Below, in pieces: positions 27,415 through 41,500 of a stretch of DNA of 64,000 nt. Within the stretch, counting starts at the first letter, position 1. Each line of letters opens with the position of its first letter. The stretch comes from Tupaia tana (lineage: Eukaryota; Chordata; Mammalia; Scandentia; Tupaiidae). The stretch covers positions 372,001 to 436,000 of the forward strand of contig JAKSZU010000032.1 of the NCBI GenBank assembly GCA_026018925.1, written 5' to 3'. Under the pieces are notes generated by a model that saw nothing but the letters and a program-made list of their open reading frames with translations, was not told the origin of the DNA and did no database searches. Both the position numbers and the translations under genes were made by a program.

Positions 27415-30400
27415 GAAGCCTAACTCAAACCACAGACCTAACCCTAACCCTAGGCAGACACCTTAAGCTCAACCCCAACCCTAACCTGACCCTCACGCTA
27501 ACTCCAACTGTAACACTGAACCGAAAACTAACAGTAGCCCTAAACTTACTCCATCAAACTAAGTTCAAACCTAACCTAACCTGAAGCCTAACTCAAACAA
27601 TAGACCTAACCCTAAACCTAGGCGGACACCTTAAGCTTAACGCAAAACCTAACCTGACCCTGAGGCTAAATCCAACCGTAACACTGAACCGAAAACTACC
27701 AGTAGCCCTTAACTTACTCCCTCAAACTAAGTTCAAACGTAACCTAACCTGAAGACTAACTCAAATCATAGACCTAACCCTAACAATAGGCGGACAACTG
27801 ACGCTCAACCCCAACCCTAACCTGACCCTGACACTATCTCCAAAAGTAACACTGAACCGAAAACTAACAATAGCCCTAAACTTACTCCCTCAAACTAAGT
27901 TGAAACCTAACCTAACCTGAAGCCTAACTCAAACCATAGACCTAACCCTAACCCTAGGCGGACATCTCAAGCTCAATCCCAACCCTAACCTGACCCTGAC
28001 GCGATCTCCAACCGTAACAATGAACCGAAAACTAACAGTAGCCCTAAACTTACTCCCTCAAACTAAGTTCAAACATAACCTAACCTGGAGCCTAAATAAA
28101 ACCATGGACCTATCCCTCACCCTAGGCGGACACCTTATGCTTAACTTCCACCCTAAACTGACCCTGACGCTTACTCCACCTGTAACAGTTAACTGAAAAC
28201 TAAGAGTAGCCTTTAACTTATTCCCTCAAACTAAGTTCAAACCTAAACTAACCTGAAGCCTAAATCAAAGCATAGACCTAACCCTAACACTAGGCGGACA
28301 CCTTATGCTTAAACCCCACCCTAACCTGACCCTGACGCTTACTCCAACCATAACACTTAACAGAAAACTAACAGTAGCCCTAAACTTCCTCCCTCAAACT
28401 AAGTTCAAACCTAACCTAACCTGAAGCCTAAATCAAACCTTAGACCTTACCTTAAACCTAGGCGGACACCTTAATCTCATCCCCAACCCGAACCTGACCC
28501 TGACGCTAACTCCAACCGTAACACTGAACTGAAAACTAACAGTAGCCCTAAACTTACTCCCTCAAACTAAGTTCAAACCTAACCTAACCGGAAGCCTAAC
28601 TCAAACCATAGACCTAAACCTAAGCCTAGGCGGACACCTCAAGCTAACCCCAACCCTAACCTGGCCCTGACGTTAACTCCAACCATAATACTGAACCAAA
28701 AACTAACAGAAGCCCTAAACTTAGTCCCTCAAACTAAGTTCAAACGTAACCTAACCTGAAGCCTAAATCAAACCATACACCTAACCCTAACACTAGGCGG
28801 ACACCTTAAGCTCAACCCGAAACCTAACCTGACCCTAACGCTTACTCCAACCGTAACAGTTACCCAAAAAATAACAGTAGCCCTAAACTTACTCCCTCAA
28901 ACTAAGTTCAAATCTAACCTAACCTGAAGACTAACTCAAACCACAGACCTAAGCCTAAACCTAGGCGGACACCTTAAGCTCAACCCCAACCCTAACCTGA
29001 CCCTCACGCTAACTCCAACCGTAACACTGAACCGAAAACTAACAGTAGCCCTAAACTTACTCCCTCAAACTAAGTTAAAACCTAACTGAACCTGAAGCCC
29101 AACTCAAACAATAGACCAAACATTAACCCTAGGCGGAAACCTTAAGCTTAACCCCAACCTTAACCTGACACTGAGGCTAAATCCAACCGTAACACTGAAC
29201 TAAAAACTAACATTAGCCCTAAACTTACTCCCTCAAACTAAGTTCAAACCTAGCCTAACCTGAAGCCTAAATAAAATCATAGACCTAACCCTAACAATAG
29301 GCGGACACCTGAAGCTCAACCCCATCCCTAACCTGACCCTGACGCTATCTCCAACAGTAACACTGAAACGAAAACTAACAATAGCCCTAAACTTAATCCG
29401 TCAAACTAAGTTCAAACCTAACCTAACCTGAAGCCTAACTCAAACCATAGACCTAACCCTAACCCTAGGCGGACACCTGAAGCTCAACCCTAAACCTAAC
29501 GTGACCCTAACGCTATCTCCAACCGTAACACTGAACCGAAAACTAACAGTAGCCCTAAACATACTCACTCAAACTAAGTTCAAACGTAACCTAACCTGAA
29601 GCCTGAATCAAACCATAGACCTAACCCTAACGCTAGGCGGACACCTTAAGCTCAAATCCAACCCTAACCTGACCCTGACGTTATCTCCAACCGTAACACT
29701 GAACCGAAAACTAACAGTAGCCCTAAACTTACTCACTCAAACCAAGTTCAAAGGTAACCTAAACTAAAGCCTAAATCAAACCACAGACCTAACCCTAACC
29801 CTAGGCGGACTCCTTAAGCTCAACCCCAACCCTAACCTGACCCTCACGCTAACTCCAACCGTAACACTGAACCGAAAACTAAGAGTAGCCCTAAACATAC
29901 TCCCTCAAACTAAGTTCAAACCTAACCTAACCTGAAGCCTAACTCAAACAATAGACCTAACCCTAAACCTAAGCGGACACCTTAAGCTTATCCCCAACCC
30001 TAACATGACCCTGAGGCTAAATCCTACCATAACACTGAACCGAAAACTACCAGTATCCCTAAATTTACTCCCTCAAACTAAGTTCAATCCTAACCTTACC
30101 TGAAGCCTAAATGAAACCATAGACCTAACCCTAACCCTAGGCGGACACCTTATGCTTAACCCCCACTCTAACCTGACCCTTACGCTTACTACAACCGTAA
30201 CACTTAAAGGAAAACTAACAGTAGCCCTAAACTTACTCCCTCAAACTAAGTTCAAACCTAACATTACCTGAAGCCTAAATCAAACCATACACCTAACCCT
30301 AACCCTAGGTGGACACCTTAAGCTCAACCCCGACCCTAACCTGAACCTGACGCTTACTCCAACGGTAACAGTTACCCGAAAACTAACAGTAGCCCGAAAC

Positions 30401-31764
30401 TTACTTCCTCAAAGTAAGTTCAAACCTAACCTAACCTGAATCCTAAATCAAACCATACACCTAACCCTACCCCTAGGCAGACACCTTAAGCTCAACCCCA
30501 AACCTAACCTGACCCTGACGCTTACTCCAACCGTAACAGTTAACTGAAAACTAAGAGTAGACCTAAACTTACTCCCTCACACTAAGTTCAAAGCTAACCT
30601 ATCCTGAAGCCTAAATCAAATCATAGACCTAATTCTAACCCTAGGCGGACACCTTATGCTTAACCCCCACTCTAAACTGACCCTGACGCTTACTCCAACT
30701 GTAACAGTTAACCGAAAACTAACAGTAGCCCTAAACATACTCCCTCAAACTAACTTCAAACCTAACCTAACCTGAAGCCTAAATCAAACCATACACCTAA
30801 CTCTAACCCTAGGCGGACACCTTAAGCTCAACCCCAACCATAACCTGATCTCCAGGATAACTCCAACCATATCACTGAACAAAAAACTTAGAGTAGCCCT
30901 AAACTTACTCGCTCAAACTAAGTTCAAACCTAACCTAACCTGAAGCCTAACTCAAAGAATAGAACTAACCCTAACCCTAGGTGGACACCTTAAGCTTAAA
31001 CCCCACCCTAAGCTGACCCTGACGCTTACTCCAACTGTAACAGTTAAACGAAAACTAACAGTAGCCCTAAATTTACTCCCTCAGATTAAGTTCAAACCTA
31101 ACCTAACCTGAAGCCTAACTCAAACCATACATCTAACCCTAACCCTAGGCGGACACCTGAAGCTCAACCCCAATCCTAACCGGAACCTCACGCTAACTCC
31201 AACCATAACACTGAAACGAAAACTAACAGTAGCCCTAAACTAACTAACTCAAACTAAGTTCAAACGTAACCTAACCTGCAGCCTAAATCAAACCATAGAC
31301 CTAACCCTAAACCTAGGCGGACACCTTATGCTTAACCCCCACCCTAACCGGACCCTGACGCTTACTAACCCCTAACATTTAACAGAAAACTAACAGTAGC
31401 CCTAAACTTACTCCCTCAAACTAAGTTCAAACCTAACCTAACCTGAAGCCTAACTCAAACCATAGACCTAACCCTAACCCTAGGCGGACACCTTAAGCTC
31501 AACCCCAAAACTAACCTGACCCTGACGCTTACTCCAACCGAAACAGTTAACCGAAAACTAACAGTAGCCCTAAACTTACTCCCTCAAACAAAGTTCAAAA
31601 GTAACCTAACCTGAAGCCTAACTCAAACCATAGACCTAACCCTAACCCTAGGCGGACACCTGAAGCTCAACCCCAACCCTAACATGACCCTGACGCTTAC
31701 TCCAACAGTAACAGTTAACCGAAAACTAACAGTAGCCCTAAACTTACTCCCTCAAACTAAGTTC

Positions 31765-33510
31765 AAACCTAACCTAACCTGAAGCCTACCTCAAATCATA
31801 GACCTAACCCTAATCCTAGGCGGACACCTTAAGCTTAACTCCCACCCTAACCTGACCCTGACGCTTACTCCAACCGTAACAGTTAACCGAAAACTAACAG
31901 TAGCCCTAAACTTACTCCCTCAAACTAAGTTCAAACCTAACCAAACCTGAAGCCAAACTCAAACCATAGACCTAACCCTAACCCTAGGCGGACACCGTAA
32001 GCTTAACCCAACGCTATCATGACCCTGAAGTTAACTCCAACCGTAACACTGAACCGAAAACTAACAGTAGCCCTAAACTTACTCACTCAAACTAAGTTCA
32101 AACCTAACCTAACCTGAAGCCTAAATCAAACCATACACCTAACCCTAAACCTAGGCGGACACCTTAAGCTCAACCCCAAAACTAACCTGACCCTGACGCT
32201 TACTCCACCCGAAACAGTTAACCGAAAACTAACAGTAGCCCTAAACTTACTCCCTCAAACTAAGTTCAAAGCTAACCAAACCTGAAGCCTAAATCAAACC
32301 ATACACCTAACCCTAACCCTAGGCGGACACCTTAAGCTCAACCCCAACCCTAACTTGGCCCTGACGCTAACTTCAACCGTAACAGTTACCCGAAAACTAA
32401 CAGTAGCCCTAAACTTACTCCCTCAAACTAAGTTCAAACCTAACCTAAAGTGAAGCCTAAATCAAACCATACACCTAACCCTAACCCTAGGCGGACACTG
32501 TAAGCTCAACCCCAACCCTAACCTGACCTCCAGGCTAACACCAGCCATATCACTGAACCGAAAACTAAGACTAGCCCTAAACTTACTCGCTCAAACTAAG
32601 TTCAAACCTAACCTAACCTGAAGCCTAAGTCAAATCATAGACCTAACCCTAACAACAGGCGGATACCTGAAGCTCAACCCCAACCCTAACCTGACCCTGA
32701 CGCTATCTCCAACCGTAACACTGAACCGAAAACTGACAGTAGCCCTAAACTTACTCACTCAAACTAAGTTCAAATGTAACGTAACCTGAAGCCTAAATCA
32801 AACCACAGACCTAACCCTAATCCTAGGCGGACACCTCAAGCTAACCCCAACCCTAACCTGACCCTGACGCTAACTCCTACCATAATACTGAACGGAAAAC
32901 TAACAGTAGCCCTAAACTTACTCCCTCAAACTACGTTCAAACCTAACCTAACCTGAAGCCTAAATCAAACCATACACCTAACCCTAACCCTAGGCGGACA
33001 CCTTAAGCTCAACCCCAAACCTAATCTGACCCTGACGCTTACTCCAACCGTAACAGTTAAGCGAAAACTAACAGTAGCCCTAAACTTACTCCCTCAAACG
33101 AAGTACAAACATAACGTAACCTGAGGCCTAAATCAAACCATAGACCTAACCCTAACCCTTGGCGGACACCTTAAGCTCAACCCCAACCCTAACCTGGCCC
33201 TGACGCTAACGCAAACCGTAACATTTACCGGATAACTAACAGTAGCCCTAAACTTACACCCTCAAACTAAGTTCAAAGCTAACCTAAAGTGAAGCTTAAA
33301 TCAAACCATACACCTAACCCTAAACCTAGGCGGACACCGTAAGCTTAACCCCAACGCTATCATGACCCTGAAGTTAACTCCAACCGTAACACTGAACCAA
33401 AAACTAATAGTAGCCCTAAACTTACTCACTCAAACTAAGCTCAAACCTAACCTAACCTGAAGCCTAAATCAAACCAGACACCTAACCCTAACCCTAGGCG
33501 GACACCTTAA
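31765..33510. repeat. 2014-bp higher-order repeat, copy 1
   Basis: Matches 33779-35524 at an offset of exactly 2014 bp, again 12 monomers minus 2 bp. Markers are CTGAAGCCAAACTC (31947 and 33961), CCCAACGCTATCATG (32007 and 34021), CCACCCGAAACAG (about 32204 and 34218), AACGAAGTACAAAC (about 33098 and 35112) and AACCAGACACC (about 33473 and 35487). The match ends near 33510 and 35524, so the second unit is incomplete. No gene is seen. Confidence 0.85.
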
Positions 33511-33778
33511 GCTCAACCCCAACCCTAACTTGGACCTGACGCTAACTCCAACCGTAACAGTTACCCGAAAACTGACAGTAGCCCTAAACTTATTCCCTCA
33601 AACTAAGTTCCAACCTAACCTAAAGTGAAGCCTAAATCAAACCATACACCTAACCCTAACCCTAGGCGGACACCGTAAGCTTAACCCCAACCCTACCATG
33701 ACCCTGACGCTAACTCCTACCGTAACTCTGAACCGAAAACTAACAGTAGCCCTAAACTTACTTACTCAAACTAAGTTC

Positions 33779-35524
33779 AAACCTAACCTAACCTGAAGCC
33801 TAACTCAAATCATAGACCTAACCCTAATCCTAGGCGGACACCTTAAGCTTAACTCCCACCCTAACCTGACCCTGACGCTTACTCCAACCGTAACAGTTAA
33901 CCGAAAACTAACAGTAGCCCTAAACTTACTCCCTCAAACTCAGTTCAAACCTAACCAAACCTGAAGCCAAACTCAAACCATAGACCTAACCCTAACCCTA
34001 GGCGGACACCGTAAGCTTAACCCAACGCTATCATGACCCTGAAGTTAACTCCAAACGTAACACTGAACCGAAAACTAACAGTAGCCCTAAACTTACTCAC
34101 TCAAACTAAGTTCAAACCTAACCTAACCTGAAGCCTAAATCAAACCATACACCTAACCCTAACCCTAGGCGGACACCTTAAGCTCAACCCCAAAACTAAC
34201 CTGACCCTGACGCTTACTCCACCCGAAACAGTTAACCGAAAACTAACAGTAGCCCTAAACTTACTCCCTCAAACTAAGTTCAAAGGTAACCAAAACTGAA
34301 GCCTAAATCAAACCATACACCTAACCCTAACCCTAGGCGGACACCTTAAGCTCAACCCCAACCCTAACTTGGCCCTGACGCTAACTTCAACCGTAACAGT
34401 TACCCGAAAACTAACAGTAGCCCTAAACTTACTCCCTCAAACTAAGTTCAAACCTAACCTAAAGTGAAGCCTAAATCAAACCATACACCTAACCCTAACC
34501 CTAGGCGGACACTGTAAGCTCAACCCCAACCCTAACCTGACCTCCAGGCTAACACCAGCCATATCACTGAACCGAAAACTAAGACTAGCCCTAAACTTAC
34601 TCGCTCAAACTAAGTTCAAACCTAACCTAACCTGAAGCCTAAGTCAAATCATAGACCTAACCCTAACAATAGGCGGATACCTGAAGCTCAACCCCAACCC
34701 TAACCTGACCCTGACGCTATCTCCAACCGTAACACTGAACCGAAAACTGACAGTAGCCCTAAACTTACTCACTCAAACTAAGTTCAAACGTAACGTAACC
34801 TGAAGCCTAAATCAAACCACAGACTTAACCCTAATCCTAGGCGGACACCTCAAGGTAACCCCAACCCTAACCTGACCCTGACGCTAACTCCTACCATAAT
34901 ACTGAACGGAAAACTAACAGTAGCCCTAAACTTACTCCCTCAAACTACGTTCAAACCTAACCTAACCTGAAGCCTAAATCAAACCATACACCTAACCCTA
35001 ACCCTAGGCGGACACCTTAAGCTCAACCCCAAACCTAATCTGACCCTGACGCTTCCTCCAACCATAACAGTTAAGCGAAAACTAACAGTAGCCCTAAACT
35101 TACTCCCTCAAACGAAGTACAAACATAACGTAACCTGAGGCCTAAATCAAACCATAGACCTAACCCTAACCCTTGGCGGACACCTTAAGCTCAACCCCAA
35201 CCCTAACCTGGCCCTGACGCTAACGCAACCCGTAACATTTACCGGATAACTAACAGTAGCCCTAAACTTACACCCTCAAACTAAGTTCAAAGCTAACCTA
35301 AAGAGAAGCCTAAATCAAACCATACACCTAACCCTAACCCTAGGCGGACACCGTAAGCTTAACCCCAACGCTATCATGACCCTGAAGTTAACTCCAACCG
35401 TAACACTGAACCAAAAACTAACAGTAGCCCTAAACTTACTCACTCAAACTAAGTTCAAACCTAACCTAACCTGAAGCCTAAATCAAACCAGACACCTAAC
35501 CCTAACCCTAGGCGGACACCTTAA
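33779..35524. repeat. 2014-bp higher-order repeat, copy 2 (incomplete)
   Basis: Partner of 31765-33510 with only scattered differences: CTTCCTCC here against CTTACTCC in copy 1 near 35053, and AAAGAGAAGCC against AAAGTGAAGC near 35302. It starts exactly one 2014-bp period after copy 1 begins, so the two are tandem. Confidence 0.85.
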
Positions 35525-38500
35525 GCTCAACCCCAAAACTAACCTGACCCTGACGCTTACTCCAACCGAAACAGTTAACCGAAAACTAACAGTAGCCCTA
35601 AACAGCCTCCCTCAAAAAAAGTTCAAACCTAATCTAACCTGAAGCCTTACTCAAACCATAGACCTAACCCTAACCTTAGGCGGACATCTTATGCTTAACC
35701 CACACCCTAACCTGACACTGACGCTTGCTTCAACCATAACAGTTAACAGAAAACTAACAGTAGCCCTAAACGGACTCCCTCAAACTAAGTTCAATCCTAA
35801 CCTAACCTGAAGCCTAAATCAAAACATACACATAACCCTAACCCTAGGCAAACACCTTAAGCTCAACCCCAACCCTAACGTGAGCCTCACGCTAACTCCA
35901 ACCGTAACACTGAACCGAAGACTAACAGTAGCCCTAAACTTACTCCCTCAAACTAAGTTCAAACCTAACCTAACCTGAAGCCTAAATCAAACCATACACC
36001 TAACCCTAACCCTCGGCAGACACCTTAAGCTCAACCCCAAACCTAACCTGACCCTGATGCTATCTCCAACCGTAACACTGAACCGAAAACTAACAGTAGC
36101 CCTAAACTTACTAACTCACACTAAGTTCAAACGTAACCTAACATGAAGCCTAAATCAAACGACACACCTAACCCTAACCCTAGGCGGACACCTTAAGCTC
36201 AACTCTAACCCTAACCTGACCCTGACGCTATTCCCAACCGTAACACTGAACCGAAAACTAACAGTAGCCCTAAACTATCTCGCTCAAACTAAGTTCAAAA
36301 GTAACCTAACCTGAAGCCTAAATCAAACCATAGACCTAACCCTAACCCTAGGTGGACACCTTTTGCTTAACCCCCACCCTAACCAGACCCTGACGCTTAC
36401 TCCACCCCTAACAGTTAACAGAAAACTAACAATAGCCCTAAACTTACTCACTCAAACTAAGTTCAAACCTAACCTAACCTGAAGCCTAAATCAAACCATA
36501 CACCTAACCCTAACCCTGGGCGGACACCTTAAGCTCAACCCCAACCCTAACCTGACTCTCATGCTAACTCCAACCATAACACTGAACCGAAAACTAACAG
36601 TATCCCTAAACTTACTCCCTCAAACTAAGTTCAAACGTAACCTAACCTGAAGCCTAAATCAAACCATAGACCTAACCCTAACCCTAGGCGGACACCTGAA
36701 GCTAAACCCCCACCCTAACCTGACCCTGACGCTTACTCCAACCGTAACAGTTAACCGAAAACTAACAGTAGCCCTAAACTTACTCCCTCAAACTACGTTC
36801 AAACCTAACCTAACCTGTAGCGTAAATCAAAGCATAGACCTAACCCTAACCCTAGCGGACACCTTATGCTTAAACCCCACCCTAACCTGGCCCTGACGCT
36901 AACTCCAACCGTAACAGTTACCCGAAAACTAACAGTAGCCCTAAACTTACTCCCTCAAACTAAGTTCAAACGTAACCTAACCTGAAGCCTAACTCAAATC
37001 ATAGACCTAACCCTAAACCTAGGCTGAAACCTCACGCTAACCCCAACCCTAACCTGACCATGACGCTAACTCCAACCATAATACTGAACCGAAAACTAAC
37101 AGTAGCCCTACACTGACTCCCTCAAACTAAGTTGAAACGTAACATTATCTGAAGCCAAAATCAAACCAAAGACCTAACACTAACCCTAGGCGGACACCTT
37201 AAGTTTAACCCTAACCCTAACCAGACCCTGAGGCTAAATCCAACCGTAACACTGAACAGAAAACTAACAATAGCCCTAAACTTACTCCCTCAAACTAAGT
37301 TCAATCCTAACCTAACCTGAAGCCTAAATGAAACCATACACCTAACCCTAACCCTAGGCGGATACCTTATGCTTAACGCCAAACCTAACCTGACCCTGAT
37401 GCTTACTCCAACTGTAACAGTTAACCGAAAACTAACAGTAGCCCTAAACTGACTCCCTCAAACTAATTTCAAAACTAACCTAACCTGAAGCCTAAATCAA
37501 ATCATAGACCTAACCCTATCCCTAGGCGGACACCTTATGCTTAACCCCCAGCCTAACCTGACCCTGACGCTTACTCCAACCGTAACAGTTAACCGAAAAC
37601 TAACAGTAGCCCTAAACTTACTCCCTCAAACTAAGTTCAAACCTACCCTAACCTGAAGCCTAACTCAAACCATAGACCTAACCTTAACCCTAGGAGGACA
37701 CCTGAAGCTCAACCCCAACCCTAACCTGACCCTGACGCTATCTACAACCGTAACACTGAACCGAAAACTAACAGTAGCCCTAAACTTACTCAGTCAAACT
37801 AAGTTCAATCCTAACCTTACCTGAAGCCTAAATGAAACCATAGACCTTACCCTAACCCTAGGCGGACACCTTATGCTTAACCCCCACTCTAACCTGACCC
37901 AGACGCTTACTCCAACCGTAACAGTTAAACGAAAACTAACAGTAGCCCTAAACTTACTCCCTCAAACTAAGTTCAAACCTAACCTAACCTGAAGCCTAAA
38001 TCAAACCATACACCTAACCCTAACCCTAGGCGGACACCTTAAGCTCAACCCCAAAACAAACCTGAACCTGACGCTTACTCCTACCGTAACACTTAACCAA
38101 AAACTAACAGTAGCCCTATACTGACTCCCTCAAACTAAGTTCAAACCTAACCTAACCTGAAGCCTAAATCAAACCATACACCTAAACCTAACCCTAGGCA
38201 GACACCTTAAGCTCTAACCCAACCCTAACCTGACCCTCAAAGTTAACTCTAACCATAACAGTTACCCGAAAACTAACAGTAGCCCTAAACTTACACCCTC
38301 AAACTAAGTTCAAACCTAACCTAACCTGAAGACTAACTCAAACCATAGACCTAACCCTAACCCTAGGCAGAAACCTGAAGCTCAACCCCAACCCTAACCT
38401 GACCCTGACGCTATCTCCAACCGCAACACTAAACCAAAAACTAACAGTAGCCATAAACTTACTCCCTCAAACTAAGTTCAAACCTAACCTTACCTGAAGC

Positions 38501-41500
38501 CTAACTCAAACCACAGACCTAACCCTAACCCTAGGCGGACACCTTAAGCTCAACCCCAACCCTAACCTGACCTCCAGGCTAACTCCAACCATATCACTGA
38601 ACCGAAAACTAAGAGTAGCCCTAAACTTACTCGCTCAAACTAAGTTCAAACGTAACCTAGCCTGAAGCCTAAATCAAACCACAGACCTAACCCTAACCCT
38701 AGGCGGACACTTTAAGCTCAACTCTAACCCTAACCTGACCCTGACGCTATCTGCAACCGTAGCACTGAACCGAAAACAAACAGTAACCCTAAACTTACTC
38801 ACAGAAATTAAGTTCAAACGTAACCTAACCTGGAGCCTAAATCAAACCATGGACCTAAGCCTAACCCTAGGCGGACACCTCAAGCTAACCCCAACCCTAA
38901 CCTGACCCTGACGCTAACTCCAACCATAATACTGAAAGAAAAACTAACAGTAGCCCTAAACTTACTCCCTCAAACTACGTTCAAACCTAAGCTAACCTGA
39001 AGCTTAAATCAAACCATACACCTAACCCTAACCCTAGGTGGACACTTTAAGCTCAACCCCAAACCTAACCTGACCCTGACGCTTACTCCAACCGTAAAAG
39101 TTAAGCGAAAACTAACAGTAGCCCTAAACTTACTCCCTCAAACGAAGTACAAACATAACCTAACCTGAAGCCTAAATCAAACCATAGACCTAACCCTAAC
39201 CCTAGGCGGACACCTTATGCTTAACCCCCACCCTAACCTGACCCTGACGCTTACTGCAACCATAACAGTTAACCGAAAACTAACAGTAGCCCTAAACTAA
39301 CTCCCTCAAACTACGTTCAAACCTAACCTAACCTGAAGCCTAAATCAAACCATACACCTAACCCTAACCCTAGGCGAAAACCTGAAGCTCAAACCCAACC
39401 CTAACCTGACCCTCACGCTAACTCCAACCGTAACTCTGAACCGAAAACTAACAGTAGCCCTAAACTTACTCCTTCAAACTAAGTTCAAACCTAACCTAAC
39501 CTGAAGCGTAACTCAAACCACAGACCTAACCCTAACCCTAGGCGGACACCTTATGCTTAACCCCCACCCTAACCAGACCCTGACGCTTACTCCAACCGTA
39601 ACAGTTAACCGAAAACTAACAGTAAACCTAAACTTACTCCCTCAAACTTAGTTCAAACCTAACCTAAGGTGAAGCCTAAATCAAACCATACACCTAACCC
39701 TAACCCTAGGCGTACACCGTAAGCTTAACCCCAACCCTATCATGACCCTGACGCTAACTCCAACCATAACACTGAACCGAAAACTAACAGTAGCCCTAAA
39801 CTTACTCCCTCAAACTAAGTTCAAACCTAACCTTACCTGAAGCCTAAATCAAACCACAGACCTAACCCTAACCCTAGGCCGACACCTTAAGCTCAAACCC
39901 AACCCTAACCTGACCCCGACGCTATCTCAAACCGTAACACTGAACCGAAAACTAACAGTAGCCCTAAACTTACTCCCTCAAACTAAGTTCAAACCTAACC
40001 TAACCTGAAGCCTAAATGAAACCATAGACATAACCCTAACCCTAGGCGGACACCTTATGCTTAACCCCCACCCTAACCTGACCCTGACGCTTACTCCAAC
40101 CGTAACAGTTAAACGAAAACTAACAGTAGCCCTAACCTTACTCCCTCAAACTAAGTTCAAGCCTAACCTAACCTGAAGCCTAAATCAAAACATACACATA
40201 ACCCTAACCCTAGGCGAACACCTTAAGCTCAACCGCAACCCTAACCTGAGCCTCACACTAACTCCAACCGTAACAAAGAACCGAAGACTAACAGTAGCCC
40301 TAAACTTACTCCCTCAAACTAAGTTCAAACCTAACCTAACCTGAAGCCTAAATCAAACCATACACCTAGCCCTAACCCTAGGCAGACACCTTAAACTCAA
40401 CCCCAACCCTAACCTGACTCTCATGCTAACTCCAACCATAACACTGAACCGAAAAGTAACAGTATCCCTAAACTGACTCCCTCAAAATAAGTTCAAACCT
40501 AACCTAACCTGAAGCCTAACTCAAACCATAGACCTAACCCTAACCCTGGAGGAAACCTGAAGCTCAACCCCCACCCTAACCTGACCCTGACGCTTACTCC
40601 AACCGTAACAGTTAACCGAAAACTGACAGTAGCCCTAAACTTAATCCCTCAAACTAAGTTCAAACATAACCTAACCTGAAGCCTAAATTAAACCATAAAC
40701 CTAACCCTAACCCTTGGCGGACACCTAAAGCAAAACCCCAACCCTAACTTGGCGCTGATGCTAACTCCAACCGTAACAGTTACCCGAAAACTAACAGTAG
40801 CCCTAAACTTACTCCCTCAAACTAAGTTCAAACCTAACCTAAAGTGAAGCCTAAATCAAACCATACACCTAACCCTAACCCTAGGCGAACACCATAAGCT
40901 TAACCTCAACCCTACCATGACCCTGACGCTAACTCCAACCGTAACACTAAACCGAAAACTAACAGTAGCCCTAAACTTAATTACTCAAACTAAGTTCAAA
41001 CCTAAACTAACCTGAAACCTAAATCAAATCATAGACCTTGCCCTAACCCTAGGCGGACACTTTATGCATAACCCCACCCTACCCTGACCCTGACGCTTAT
41101 TCCAACTGTAACAATTAACCGAAAACTAACAGTAGCCCTAAACTTACTCCCTCAAACTAAGTTCAAACATAACCTAACCTGAAGCCTAAATCAAACCATA
41201 CACCTAACCCTAACCTTAGGCGGACAACTTAAGCTCAACCCCAACCCTAACCTGGCCCTGACGCTAACTCCAACCGTAACAGTTACCCGAAAACTAACAG
41301 TAGCCCTAAACTTACTCATACAAACTAAGTTCAAACCTAACCTAACCTGAAGCCTAAATCAAACCATACACCTAACCCTAACCCTAGGCGGACACCTGAA
41401 GCTCAAACCCAACCCTAACCTGACCCTCACACTAACTCCAACCGTAACACTGAACCTAAAACTAACAGTAGCCCTAAACTTACTCCCTAAAACTACGTTC

